Assembly (NCBI GenBank): GCA_025642075.2
Contig: JAODUO010001086.1
Span: forward strand, 98,549-162,548
From: Ridgeia piscesae
Lineage: Eukaryota; Annelida; Polychaeta; Sabellida; Siboglinidae
Length of the DNA: 64,000 bases
Reading direction: 5' to 3'
Shown: positions 37,342 through 49,792 of the stretch, piece by piece
Layout: every line of letters begins with the position of its first letter
How positions within the stretch are numbered: the stretch's first letter is position 1
Notes under the pieces: generated by a model
Seen by the model: the letters and a program-made list of their open reading frames with translations, nothing else
Told to the model about the DNA's origin: nothing
Databases searched by the model: none
Translations under genes and position numbers: made by a program

Positions 37342-40120
37342 TAGTGCTGGTTCGATACCAGGTTTTGTTCAATACCGATCGATACCTGAATTTTGTTCGA
37401 TACTCGATACTCGATACTCGATACTCGATACTCGATACTTACGTTGTAATTAAGTATAATTTTCACATAGAACACAGTTCCCAGTAGAAGCACAGTATGC
37501 AACAGAAGTAGTGCTGGTTCGATATCAATCGATATATTACTGGTTTGATACCAGAATTCTTCGATACCGATCGATATATTACTGGTTCGATATCAGAATT
37601 CTTCGATATCAATCGATACTAGATTTTTAGTCGATACTCAAAATTTACCTTATAAGTGTAATTCAGTACAGTAGAGATCTCCAAAGAAACACTTAGACTA
37701 ATGCCACAGAAACACAAAATGTTTCACTTGTAGGGAAATATGTGACAATTTTATAGTCATACAAACAATGATTAATATGCAATTTTCTATTTATGTAAGT
37801 ACACAAACAACAGTTTCAATATAATTGATTTCTGTTGTAAAACTAAAAGGTAATTGTAATATAATATTAAAACAATAAAGACAACTGCAATAAAATACCT
37901 AGTGACAAATTAATTAATTGCACTGAATTATTTTAAATTAATAACAGTACTTCACCCCAGCTGTTTGTAAATACACTTTAATATAGCAGCTTAATTTCAA
38001 GTCAATGTGTCTCCTAAAATGACCATCAACAAATACAGCTGAAACAAATGAAACATACAAATAATATGTTATTATTATATAAAAACACCTATCACTTATA
38101 ATAGTGTCACTGCCAGCACAGCTGAACCCTCACTGTTATAACTTTTTTATTATTAATTCTATCATAAAGATAATTGTGATTTAGCATCAAAACTGTATAG
38201 ATGATTACAATAAAATAACACTAATTAATAATTGAAAAAATATTAATTTAAATTACAATTGTACTTCCCACCAATATTTTTTTTTAAATATAAAACTTAA
38301 ATTACCACGTTATCAAGTACACATAACAAGCCCCAATATGTTTTTGCAACTGTTTTCAAGAACAGGTCAGTTTCTTCCTCTACCTCTGGCTCTGCCAGTG
38401 GTGAACCTGTTTGGCCAGTGCCAGTGTCACAGTGGCAGTAGATGCAGTAAGCGAATCGTCATCGTTAATCAGTCACGTCGTATATGTCACTTCTTGACGC
38501 TGTGGCCGGTTACTTAATAGATTTGGCAATCGATGGCGATTCGCTTTGACTGTAACTTGATGTCCACTGCTTGCTCATTGTCGAATATTTCGAAAGAACA
38601 CGTTCTCGAGTCAACGGCAATGCGACGTTCTCCACAACGTCGACGACGTTGACATGCCGTACGCTGCAAAACAGCGCCACCAAACGGAACCCGGATAAAC
38701 AAAGCCTCTGCATCGCGCTCGAATAATTATTTATATTAACAATATTATTATTAAACTAGTTTCATAAATACTAGTGCGTGCAATAAACACTCTATAAAAA
38801 TGCTATTGGATGTGTGTTTTTGTACGCGTAATCGTAAGCAAAGTAGGGAGAAAGATGACATGGTAGTGCCACCAAGCGAGAGCATCACGTACGATCCTTG
38901 GTTTGGATAACGAGGCTAAGCGAAGTCTGACCTATATTCGCCACCGATTGCCGAATCTACTAAGTAACTGCGGCCACAGCGTCAAGAAGTGACATATATG
39001 ACGTGACTGATTAACGATGACGATTCGCTTACTGCATCTACTGCCACTGTGACACCGGCATTGGCCAAACAGGTTCACCACTGGCAGAGCCAGAGGTAGA
39101 GGAAGAAACTGACCTGTTCTTGAAAACAGTTACAACATAATGGGGCTTGTTATGTGTACTTGATAACGTGGTAATTTAAGTTTTATATTTAAAAAAAAAT
39201 ATTGGTGGGAAGTACAATTGTAATTTTAATTAATATTTTTTCAATTATTAATTAGTGTTATTTTATTGTAATCATCTATACTGTTTTGATAATCACAATT
39301 ATCTTTATGATAGAATTAATAATAAAAAAGTTATAACTGAGGGTTCAGCTCTGCTGGCAGTGACACTATTATAAGTGAGAGATGTTTTTACATAATAATA
39401 ACATATTATTTGTATGTTTCATTTGTTTCAGCTGTATTTGTTGATGGTCATTTTAGGAGACACATTGACTTGAAATTAAGCTGCTATATTAAAGTGTATT
39501 TACAAACAGCTGGGGTGAAGTACTGTTATTAATTTAAAATAATTTGGTGCAATTAATACATTTATTTGTCACTAGGTATTTTATTGCAGTTGTCTTTGTT
39601 TTAATATTATATTACAGTTACCTTTTAGTTTTACAACAGTAATCAATTATATTGAAACTGTTGTTTGAGTACTTACATAAATTTAAAATTGCATATTAAT
39701 CATTGTTTGCATGACTATAAAATTGTCACATATTTCCCTACAAGTGAAACATTTTGTGTTGCTGTGGCATTACTCTAAGTGGATAGTAGTGTTTCTTTGG
39801 AGATCTCTACTGTACTGAATGACACTTATAAGGTAAATTTTGAGTATTGACTAAAAATCTGGTATCGATTGATATCGAAGAATTCTGGTATCGAACCAGT
39901 AATATATCGATCGGTATCGAAGAATTCTGGTATCGAACCAATAATATATCGATTGGTATCGAAGAATTCTTATATCGAACCAGCACTACTTCTGTTGCAT
40001 ACTGTGCTTCTCCTGGAAACTGTATTCTATGTGAAAATTAGACTTAATTACAACGTAAGTATCGAACAAAATTCAGGTATCGATCGGTATCGAACAAAAC
40101 CTGGTATCGAACCAGCACTA
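37342..40120. mobile_element. 2.8-kb palindrome with hAT-like termini (foldback element)
   Basis: Left arm 37342-38540 and right arm 38938-40120 are diverged reverse complements with a ~400-bp spacer. For example, left cttcttgacgctgtggccg pairs with right cggccacagcgtcaagaag. Outer ends are tagtgctggttcgatacca and its complement. The same TIR-like block recurs inside near 37509 and 39988, with many tcgatac repeats. TAGTGCTGG-type ends with cgatac subterminal repeats are common in hAT elements. No target-site duplication was found. Confidence 0.75.
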
Positions 40121-40691
40121 GTGCAACTGGCACTTTATACCACACCTACTACAATAATGTAAATTCATAGATAGGTCTATTCATGGTGCACATTTAATAA
40201 TTAATTTCTGCTTTAGAACTCAAGTAGACTTCATATAAAGACAGAATACCATTATAATCGACCTCAACTTCCTATCGTAACTATGGCAACATTCTGGCTG
40301 GACCCTCATACTGTAGCCTGGTAATAAGTTGCAAAATCTGAGGTGTTCAGTATAACAACCCGTTTTATTTGGCCCTATACGTTTATTAGATTCAAAGATT
40401 TGTACTGAGAGTTTTTCGTGCTGATTAATCCTAATAATCATACATAAAGCAACTTATTTATTGCTAAGCATCATGTGGTACACTCTATCAGTGGACTTTG
40501 CATCAGTTCTTACGCCAGTGGGCTTCCAACGATCACAGATTTTCCCCAAAAGTGTTAGATTGTTAGATTTGTATACATAGGTGAATCAGATAGAATCCTT
40601 CTTTCTCGGGAGCCCAGTATGGTAGATCGATAATTAATTAATGCCCCATTATTGCTGCATGCATTAACCATCCTGACAAAGCTAGTTGCAT

Positions 40692-41650
40692 TAAGGATGG
40701 GACAAATATTCGATTTGTATTAAAAAATTTGAATATCTGAATGTTTTCTTGCTTGGAAATTTGCAGCTATATATAAACAAAGATTTCTTGAATATTTTCC
40801 TTCATGTCCTCCGCTGCAAAATCGGTCCCGGGCGATCTTTTACTTTCTGACTTAACTACGAAAAAGACTACAACCGCCAAACTACTCTGTACATATCTTA
40901 TATGTATACATAATTACATATGCACATAGGTTACAAAATAAAATCACTACCATTACTTAAACAAAGTAATAAACTTCACAAAACAAACTCACGTAAAACT
41001 CGCCGGCAATGCAGCGTCATCGCTGTTAGTGGCAGCTATGCATAGCTTACCGTAATATTGGTAATTGGTTGAGGGGTCTTTTGTTAGCAGTTCAAGTTAA
41101 GGTTTAAGTATCGGGTAAGTTTAGGATTAATTGAAGTTCGCTTTGGCTTAGTTAGGGTTACGGTTACTTAAGGTTAGCATAAAACCGGAATTTGTGAAGA
41201 TAATTTATGTAACGATGCCTGCGATAAATTACCAATGTTACAGCAAGTAAGCGCTGAGTTCCGCATAGCCGCTGTCAAGTTTTGCGTGAGTTTGTTTTCT
41301 TAATTTTATTCTTTACAGGAATGTAAATTATTTTATTTTGTAACCTAGTATGTGGATATGTATATAAGATATGTTAGGATAAGTTTGGTGGCTGTATAAT
41401 TAAGAAGTCGTTTTCATGGTTATAGGTCAGAAAGTAAACAAATAGATTGATGCGTATGGCCAAGATGCAGAGACTCTGGCACGGACTTGCCCATGGGATG
41501 ACCCCTGTGTCACAGCAAGACATCTCAACACCGTTCAGCATTCGAATGAAATTTGCAGCCATAGAATTTTCGTATTCAATTCGATATGAAATTTTGAGGA
41601 TATTCGATCCGATATTCGATTCGAATGAAATGCATTATTCGTCCTATCTT
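40692..41650. mobile_element. hAT-like foldback element with target-site duplication
   Basis: TAGTTGCAT flanks both sides (40683-40691 and 41651-41659). The ends are taaggatgggacaaat and its diverged complement attcgtcctatctt. Internal arms of about 160 bp (40900-41060 and 41220-41390) are inverted, sharing ttttacgtgagtttgtttt and ttattttgtaacct. No coding capacity is seen, so it is non-autonomous. Confidence 0.8.
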
Positions 41651-41659
41651 TAGTTGCAT

Positions 41660-44600
41660 GGTGATGGTTTTCATGTCTGCCATCCTTTAGTATTATTTGG
41701 CACTACTTATATTATTAAATCTGAACGATTTGCCACCTTATCTTATGGCTATATGCTAGTATTTGTCACATTTTTTTATTTGTGATTTATGATTACACAA
41801 ACAATTACATATATTGGATATATTAAAGAAAACAATCTGACTAAGTATGCACAATCTTACTGTAAATGCTACCAAATCAGTACAACCTGTGCCCAATACA
41901 TACAAAAATGTAGAGTGCCGTTTCATCCGTGGAGGTTGAGATAGGTCAACGGGTGCACAACGGACGAAACTGCTGCGCATATTCCGCAACATATGTCGAT
42001 GAATCCTGAATGAGCCATGCTTTGAGAGCAACGTCCCCGTATAATATACATAACACCAACGATCACAAATGCACAGACTAACTAGATGACAACCACGCGA
42101 AGACCGCAAATTATGCGTTTCACCGCAGTAAACACACCTCTTGACAACTGAAGTTTATGTTTTGTGTTGGGGATAGCAGCGTTTCAGCGGTAGCGGCAGT
42201 TGCGATACTAAAATGGACGTTAACGTTTATAATTAAATGGTGTGTAACCAGTACTATTGACATACAGTACAAACATCACCTATATAGATATATTTGTTGA
42301 ATTTTTTATTCCAAAAATGGGTAAAACAACTTTGACAAGTGATGTTTTCTTTTGCGACTTGCCACATGATACCCAGTTGTCAAACGAAATGTCATCGACG
42401 ATCTCGCAAACAGTGTCGACATTTTCAGCTTGGAACGCCGCTATTTTTGTATGAAATGCTGCAACCGTCAGCTTACGGATAGTTCAATGACTAACCTGTT
42501 GAATTATGTGGTCACTGCTTGCAGGTATCCTGTGTCCAAAGTGAATTTTGTCATGTTTTTCGCCCTGACAGTGCAACGAGAGCGCCATTTGAGATCATGA
42601 TCGCGCAGGTTTATGCAAATGAGATCTTACAACGGCCTCCCCCTGTTGCCATGGGTAACCCGCGAAACTAGTCATTAGAGTTAATATTTATGCTTTAGCT
42701 GTTGTTCCATATATAACTTTATCTGTTAGCCGACATATGTTATCATTTGCTGAGTTTTATTAAGCGCACTCACGAAAACTTCCCTGTACACGAGGCGTGC
42801 CTTAGTTTGTAACGCCTGTTGTTATTGGCTGCAAACGGGCATATGTTTGTAAACACGGCCATCAAGCGCTTAATCACACGAGCACGTGCGATCGTAGCGA
42901 TGACTTGGCTATTTTTGTGGCACTTCGTTCATTTTACCATAATTTATATACCGTGTCTTTCACATATGTTGTCTCGTTGTAATGTTAATATTGTGTATAT
43001 TTCTTTGTAAAAAAAATATAAGCATATTAATTGGCTGAGCAGAAAATCTGTTGTGTACGTTGTTAACTCTGTGCATGTACCCAGCTGTTTCGTGGCCCCG
43101 AACTACCGTATAACGCCAAATAGAAACCAGCTTGTACGTAGGGATGTCAACAAATGGCGCCGCAAATTCATTCGAATGGGAATCCGCTATGATTTTGCAT
43201 ACTACGTAAGGACATTTATTTATAAATATAAAATATAATTGCCCAAAACAGCTAGATGTTTGGGGTTTTAAACTAATGGGCCCCCTGATTTCAGTGATTT
43301 GTCGTACAATGTTACGAAACAGCCGAAGGTCATCATGCATATTCAGATGATATGCTGCACGGCGGGCACGTGCTCCTATATCTACCATTTTAATTTGACC
43401 GCGCTATTCCTGCACCAAAGTATATATTAGCGTATTTCTCCGTCCGTAGACGTTGTGAAGCCACGAAAACCCATCTACATCAAATCTTTGCATACGCATG
43501 CCATGGCAAGGGCGAACCCAAGATTGAAACGTCACGAGGTTTTGTAAAAACGGGATGTTGCATATACATTTCCATAATAGTGCTGGATTTATTTTAATGA
43601 TTCGGGGTAAATAAAAAAAACCTAAGGCCTACTGAGAAGCCGGACGAGATGGGCAGGACGCTTGGTAACGAGGAATGAAGGAAAACAGGTGACTGGGACT
43701 GCATCATGGTGAAGAACTTGAGACGAACCGGGCAGATTTGCAATATTTCTGGTGCTAAATAATTACGTAAATTTTGACATCCACTCACCGTGTACTTTTT
43801 GAAACATTTGCCTCACTAATATGCCAGTATGGAACAAATCGCCAGGCTTATATACAATTAGTACACAGTGTCACACTGTGTGAGGGGTGAGTACAACTTA
43901 ATACTATTTATTTGTTATTCTACCAGATCCACAATTGTTATGGTATTTTACCAAAATAAGTCATTTAAAAATCAACCAACTGAAGTCCGTCCTCCAAAGA
44001 CATTGACGAGATCACCCAGACCTATATAATTAATTATAATTTCACATATTAAAAAACAGACCATGCAAAGTGGATGAGAGAATAGGGAAAAAACAGAGCT
44101 GCCAACATTACTAACAACAACAGTAGTAGAAAAGGTAAAGAATTAGAAAAGTAGTAATATTAAGATAGTCAACTAACTAATTATACTGTGTCAATAGTAC
44201 TAACAATGAATAAATAAAATTAGGCAAATTACAACAAAATATCAGGGATGTCATAGTAACAGGTTTCCTTAAAATGACCCTAGTTTCCCTTTCATGTCCC
44301 CCTAAACAGAATTAGTTTGGTCATTTCATGACGGGATGATGGTATATTCCCATGTGCGATAATCTGAGTGTGTGTTTGGCATATGTCTTTGTCCGCACTG
44401 TCAGGTATGCCCTGAAGTCCCATCTTGTCAGGGCAGATAGATGCATGATCGATTTCCATCCCAATGACATAGGTTCTATATAATCCGGGCCACAGCCCTT
44501 TCCCTAAGCTGGAGGCTACAGCCTATCCCACTTGATCATTATTCACATTGCCAAGGACCACAGTGACAAATATTTAGATCCCTACCCCAACACAATGAAC

Positions 44601-45110
44601 CAAAACATTCAACAGCTGGCCCTGCTGGCCTACTCCAGAAATTAATCATGAGCTGTCTTAACTATAGGCCTAGAGCTAGGGACACAACGACACATATCCA
44701 AGTTAATTTTTTTGTCTTAGCATACTTTTTTTACATTTCAACAGTTCTATTCTATATATCCTGCCAGTGAGTACAGCACTTTCTGTCTGGCAAGTAGATG
44801 GCAGCCAGTGGTCCACAGCGGCTTCAGTGCAGCGGGCCAGCTTGTCACTCTAGTCTATAGGGGAAAGATTAATGATCTACCTCTGTGGTGCTTCCCACAC
44901 ACCCCACCACTGAAGACATACACTATCGCCATCTACTGTCCAGTGATGTACAACAAAGATATTTTAAGTATGAATATATCCAATAGATGGCGACACAGCA
45001 GATACAATAAGCGTACACGAAGTTAGTCTCGCTTGACCGACTGTCGGTCGGCTGCGGAACTACGCCGAGAAGAAAGTCTAGTGACTTTGCCGGCTTTTGA
45101 ATATTATCCG
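41660..45110. other. Stretch without recognised genes
   Basis: A 142-codon minus frame at 42960-43388 starts MVDIGARARRAAYHLNMHDD in a fair start context but has no family match. Tandem GTTGCCATGGGTAAC near 42645 is X-box-like but off-length. Otherwise only AT-rich sequence and short frames. Confidence 0.4.
42960..43388 (-). CDS. Unrecognised 142-codon open frame
   Basis: ATG at 43388 in the context aaaatggta, close to a cacgtgc box. The N-terminal third (about 40 residues, MVDIGARARRAAYHLNMHDD followed by LRLFRNIVRQITEI) has balanced composition and could be a real exon. The rest is lower-quality sequence and may be read-through into an intron. No domain is recognised. Confidence 0.2.
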   Translation of the reverse strand: MVDIGARARRAAYHLNMHDDLRLFRNIVRQITEIRGPISLKPQTSSCFGQLYFIFINKCPYVVCKIIADSHSNEFAAPFVDIPTYKLVSIWRYTVVRGHETAGYMHRVNNVHNRFSAQPINMLIFFLQRNIHNINITTRQHM

Positions 45111-45112
45111 TG

Positions 45113-45154
45113 TGGGGCTAAACAATGCTGCCACCTCACGGATACTGGTTAATC
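45113..45154 (+). repeat. Dispersed ~45-bp element, copy 2
   Basis: ggggctaaacaatgctgcc followed by acctcacggatactgg, matching copies at 4303-4359 and 45384-45431. Confidence 0.55.
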
Positions 45155-45383
45155 CTGCCGTAAATTCCTATTTTATAAACAACAGCAATTTTTTATTTAG
45201 TTTTGTGTTAATATAAGTTCAATAGTGAAAACTTTTCATATTATATCATTGCCTTGTAAAAGTATATCGTTATTTTAATTTCATTTCATAGTTGGCCTGA
45301 GAGCCAATCAGCGTTTCTACCCTATTCTGGGATAAGGCCACCCTGGCGGTTACAACTGCAGCCCATTAATTTCCCTGGCAGAG

Positions 45384-45431
45384 TTGAGGGGCTGAAAAAT
45401 GCTGCCACCTCACGGAGCATGGGTAATCGAG
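45384..45431 (+). repeat. Dispersed ~45-bp element, copy 3
   Basis: gaggggctgaaaaatgctgc followed by cacctcacggagcatggg and taatcgag; the closest match to the copy at 4303-4359. Confidence 0.55.
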
Positions 45432-45845
45432 ACAACAGTGTACCAACTCCCTATTTAATAGTTCTGCTATTATTATTAAAAACATCATTTGCAAATACAA
45501 AGCTGTACGGAGAACGCGCGCACAATTCAGATTGTGACGTAGGGAAACACTTTTTTCCCTTGTAATTCGCGGTCAGGTGCAACAGCGTGACGCATGATTT
45601 AGGATAATGTTTTCTTGCGTACTGTGGTCGAGGTATCACTTTATTCGCGAAATTTTTGGAATGTGTTAACCATGACAATTTCTTCGTGAAACAAGAAATG
45701 GTACTTTTCAGTGTGAAATATAAAAACCTTTTTTTCCATTTGAGTTGTGATCCAGGACCCTCGTGCACCCGTCCTAGAGTTTAACTGAGATCTCGCACAG
45801 ATTGTGACTTCGACAAAAACAAGCCGCGTCGACAGATGTACCGTT

Positions 45846-45868
45846 CACGTGACGCGTTGCCTAGCGAC
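45846..45868. promoter_or_regulatory. E-box plus RFX X-box-like site
   Basis: CACGTGAC (45846-45853) is followed at once by GTTGCCTAGCGAC (45856-45868), which fits the RFX X-box. On the minus strand an unrecognised 105-codon frame (45451-45768) begins 80 bp away. A promoter here is inferred only. Confidence 0.35.
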
Positions 45869-46194
45869 AGGTCCATCACATCACCACAAACCAGAACACG
45901 AGGAGTATTCAGTCATTCCTTGTATATTTGATCGAAATCATGGTACCCACAATTTTAATGCAAACGACACAAGATACCCTTGATTATAGATGCACACGGG
46001 TAGTTTGTGTTGTGTTAACTCTTTTAGGTGCATAACACCACAACGTTGACTACTGTTGTCCTTTAAACCATCAACTTTACGCAGGTACACTTGACGAAAG
46101 TGACGTGCGTGATGTTGACGGTGAGAGATCTCCCCCGTAGACGGGCCGTCGACTCAAGGATCCGGTACGTCGGGTTTTGCTATCTGACCCACAT

Positions 46195-47005
46195 AGAGTT
46201 ATCGCGTCAACAACTCGCTGTCTTCTCCTTCTTCCCTGGCTTTTCCCAGACATGTGGGGTCGCTGGTGTGGTTGGTGATTTTCCTCCTCCATGTCGCCCT
46301 GTTTATCGCATTGACTGCGTTGAGACTCACCGTGTTCATGTCTCTTTTACAGGCATCTTTCCAAGTGGTCTTTTTGTCGTCCTCTCTATCTTCTTTCTGG
46401 TATGTCTTCCATCAGAACTCTCATCATCGTGTGCTCTTCGTCCCTTCTCGTCATAAGGCCATACAATTTCACTCGTATCTCTGATATGTTTAGGGATGCT
46501 CGTGTTAGGTTGTTTCTCTAATATATTATTAATTATTAATTACTAATGTCTCTATAGGATGTTTTTGATAACGAAATCAAGTTAAACATGTCTGTTCAAC
46601 TTAAACATTAGTAGATGACAAAAGTGAGATGCGCCACCTAGTGACTACGAGGTGCATCATGTCATGTGGTAGATCGGTTCCTTTGTAATGTTGTTTTTCC
46701 AGATAGTGATATGCGATGTCCATAGGTTATCTCCAGAGGCGGATTAAGATATTTGTGTGTGCTTCTGGTAGCTTATTGTTTGCCTTGTTAGTCTACCCGC
46801 TGTTCTTGAAGTAAGATACGTAGTGATTGAGTTTCCATTGAATCGAATGCTTTCTCGAAGTCGATGATGTGATGCAGAGCAGGATATCATGTTCTGGACA
46901 CTTCTCCTTCAATTGGTTTATGACGAGAATGTGATCTGTCGTTGAGTACCTGCTTCTAAATATAGTTAGGTCTGGTGGTATTTTTTCTCTCGACAATAGT
47001 GTTGT
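46195..47005 (-). pseudogene. LINE reverse-transcriptase relic (RTE-like)
   Basis: Minus-strand translation shows RSRYSTTDHILVINQLKEKC, then across a frameshift HHIIDFEKAFDSM (the RT motif A region with its catalytic Asp). Further on it shows KKTTWKDACKRDMNTV and NRATWRRKITN, the C-terminal GRP..TW..C..RDL...DR..WR pattern. Order and spacing fit an RTE-type ORF2. Several frameshifts and stops make it non-functional. Confidence 0.7.
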
Positions 47006-47398
47006 CTCTTAGCTCTTCGTTAGTATTGTCACGAGTAAACACTCACGAACATACTTGTAGACATACGACAATAGATATATTTGTTTGTATTTCTTGAAAT
47101 ATTTCTTATTTTCCTACCTGAAGATCAGCACAATTGTCACGTTCTTTCATGCTGTGTGTATTCGGCTTTCCATAAACTGTTACTTTATAGCTTATCAATT
47201 GTCTTCGAGATTGTATATTCTTCCAAATACCGCCTTCATTTTATCCTCTTTCTTTAGGTGGCTTTATGATACGTCAACGGGCACAAATGGGCAAAATGGT
47301 GCAGAAAGCAATACAGCGTTAGTAGAACCAAAATATACTCAACGGAGTGGTAACTAACGTAGAGTGAAACACTAGAGTTCGTTGTTGTAAATAAGATG

Positions 47399-47406
47399 GT
47401 AGTAAC
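47399..47406. repeat. Left target-site duplication GTAGTAAC
   Basis: Identical to 49011-49018; an 8-bp duplication is the length produced by hAT transposases. Confidence 0.85.
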
Positions 47407-48723
47407 CACGGACGTCGATCGGTGGGGGACGGGGGGACGGGGGGACGCGTCCCCCCATTTTTCAGCGTCGGTGGGACAGCATTGGAATTGTCCCCCCACT
47501 TTTCAGCTCAGAAAAATTGCGAGGCATATAGCCTGACTCACCACTCCTCTCTTCTTAAAAGCCGTTACACAGGACTAGCTAGAAAATAAACTCGCGATAT
47601 GAAGGTCCGACCACCCATTAGAAAATGGACTAGATAAATTGCTTGGCTGGCCACACCGCTCAACTTGATTTTACTTTAGTAAATAATCATCATGCCGCGC
47701 TGCGCCGCTGCCAGGCTCTATCAGTTTCCAACCTCGTGTTGTTATTATTTATAGGCTCTAGCCATCAAGCACATTGTAAATGATGACATTTGTGTTGCAC
47801 TTTCTCCCCTCACCTGCTTGATGCTTATCGCCTACGGCAGAAACGGCGGATTCCTGCACTTTGTGTAACTTATTCCCATTTGAGTGATGGCAAATTTCTT
47901 TGTTAAAATGTTGGATTGGGAAGTCCTACACAGCATGGGTGTCGATCAGTGGGGGACGAGGGGGACGCGTCTCCCCACTTCTCAGCCTGAGGGGGTCAGC
48001 ATAGGAAATGTCCTCACACTTTTTCAGTTCATACAACAAATTTAAAGGAATATATAGCGAGACTGATCACTTCCCTCTCTTATAAACTCTACATCGGTCT
48101 AGTAGTAAAATTTATAAAAATTATACGAGTTCAGATATAAGCTTTCGACTACCTAGTGGAAAATCACTAGATAAATTGCTTGGTTAGCCGCAGCCCGCAA
48201 ATTGATCTTAGTCCAGTAAATATTCATCATGCCGGGCTCTGTCATCACACCCATGTGTTGATATATTAATAGGCATTAGCCATCAAACACATTATAGATT
48301 TTTTTATTTTTGTTTGCCCTGTCACCCCATGGATTGCAGCCTGGTCGCCCTGGTGGATACTTATATCATTTACGGCGGAACCAGCGGATTCCTGCACTTG
48401 TGTAATTTGATCCCATTTTGAGTGATGACAAATTTCTTTGCCAAAAGGTGGGTTAGGGAAGTCCCACACAGGCATCCCTGTAACCTCTGCATCGTGTCAC
48501 TCTATGAATCAGGCAAGCAGTGTTGGGTCCAAAGTTTACCCCCCAAATGTTCAATGATTGGGGCGGGCCATGGCCCTTCTTCAAATATATATGTTGCCAA
48601 CATAACTATTTTAAATAGCATAACATAAAGGCCTCTGTTTATTTTAGAATTAGCACCAGGCCAACAAAGAATTATGTTTTATATTTACCAAAAAAGTTAT
48701 ATGTATTTCAGGTGATATATACA

Positions 48724-48794
<71 letters not shown>

Positions 48795-48839
48795 ATATAT
48801 ATATAATTATATATATATTATGACATATTATAATATATA

Positions 48840-48909
<70 letters not shown>

Positions 48910-48914
48910 CATAC

Positions 48915-48968
<54 letters not shown>

Positions 48969-49010
48969 TGGTCCCTCGTCCCCCACTTTTAAAAGCGGAT
49001 CGAGCCCCTG
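47407..49010. mobile_element. hAT-like non-autonomous element, 1.6 kb
   Basis: Bounded by GTAGTAAC on both sides. The right end reversed is caggggctcgatccgc, the left end cacggacgtcgatcgg. Both are followed inward by gtgggggacg blocks. The CAGGGG terminus and 8-bp duplication fit hAT. It contains two direct ~530-bp repeats (47411-47936 and 47939-48470) and a ~240-bp interrupted (TA)n tract (48717-48963). No transposase frame is seen. Confidence 0.85.
48717..48963. repeat. Interrupted (TA)n tract
   Basis: Long TA runs broken by short attatat, gacatatt and acatacatacat segments, within the hAT-like element. Confidence 0.95.
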
Positions 49011-49018
49011 GTAGTAAC
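49011..49018. repeat. Right target-site duplication GTAGTAAC
   Basis: Exact copy of 47399-47406. Confidence 0.85.
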
Positions 49019-49145
49019 AACTGCTGTTTTCATCCAATGTGTTATGTCTGACGTAGATGAAAGACCGGAAATAAGGCGTGCGTCAGTGGCTCAAATACGT
49101 AACTTTGCAAGACATCTAACGATACTACTTCCGTTCCACAACAGG

Positions 49146-49155
49146 TTTATTTATT
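49146..49155 (-). terminator. Poly(A) signals for the cysteine-rich peptide gene
   Basis: Overlapping AATAAA hexamers on the minus strand (plus TTTATT at 49146-49151 and 49150-49155), about 175 nt past the stop at 49329. Confidence 0.55.
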
Positions 49156-49328
49156 TAAAAAATATAAAACACATGATACTGTTGTTCTATCCCTCACTCA
49201 TCTACATTCAGTCGCATATGAAGTCTGTTATTAAACATAACATCGGGAACAAGAAGGAAAACCGTAATGCTCTGAACAGAATATATGTAGCAAATGCAAA
49301 CCAAAACGTAGCATCGTATAAAATCAGT

Positions 49329-49604
49329 TTAATAATACCTCGTTCCAATGCATTCACCCATGCACATTCTTCTGATATTGAAACAAAAAGAATCACGATT
49401 TGATAAGGCGATCCCGACCATTTTGCAAGTGCGACATCTGTCATAAGCCTCCTTACATTCATAGACACAGCGCATCAATTCTTCTATCGTAGACGGCAGC
49501 CCATGTCTTGTACTTGCACCATAACGAAACAGGTCTTCTATGGCGGGTGGGAACTCGTGTGTGGCTACTGCGTCAAATTGAGACGACAGGACAAGTAGGA
49601 TCAT
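49329..49604 (-). CDS. Small cysteine-rich, probably secreted peptide (last exon)
   Basis: 91 codons from ATG at 49604 to TAA at 49329. The start is hydrophobic (MILLVLSSQFDAVA), followed by FPPAIEDLFRYG and the similar LPSTIEELMR, and then a cysteine-rich half. The seven cysteines are spaced C-X3-C-X6-C-X2-C-X13-C-X6-C-X3-C; apart from the fourth this is mirror-symmetric, suggesting a disulfide-linked helical hairpin. Just before the ATG lies tatttcactttag, a good splice acceptor, so the ATG may be internal and the signal peptide may start in an upstream exon. A poly(A) signal follows at a normal distance. I cannot assign a family; a secreted hormone-like or defence-type peptide is possible, but function is unknown. 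Confidence 0.55.
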   Translation of the reverse strand: MILLVLSSQFDAVATHEFPPAIEDLFRYGASTRHGLPSTIEELMRCVYECKEAYDRCRTCKMVGIALSNRDSFCFNIRRMCMGECIGTRYY

Positions 49605-49715
49605 CTAAAGTGAAATAGACATGATAAGAAATACGTACCAGAGGAATAAATAGTTTTAAATTAACAGGTGTACCTATTGTGTCAATTTAGGTACGCAAAC
49701 AGTAAGCAACACTCC

Positions 49716-49719
<4 letters not shown>

Positions 49720-49789
<70 letters not shown>
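49720..49789. repeat. (TA)n microsatellite
   Basis: About 35 TA copies, just upstream (minus-strand sense) of the cysteine-rich peptide exon. Confidence 0.95.

Positions 49790-49792
<3 letters not shown>

Noticed and set aside
43594..43788. 64-codon minus frame near 43.7 kb
   Set aside because: No homology, no start context and no splice sites; length within random expectation for AT-rich DNA.
46091..46456. 121-codon plus-strand frame with hydrophobic C-terminus
   Set aside because: It is antisense to the RTE-like reverse-transcriptase relic, which explains the open frame.
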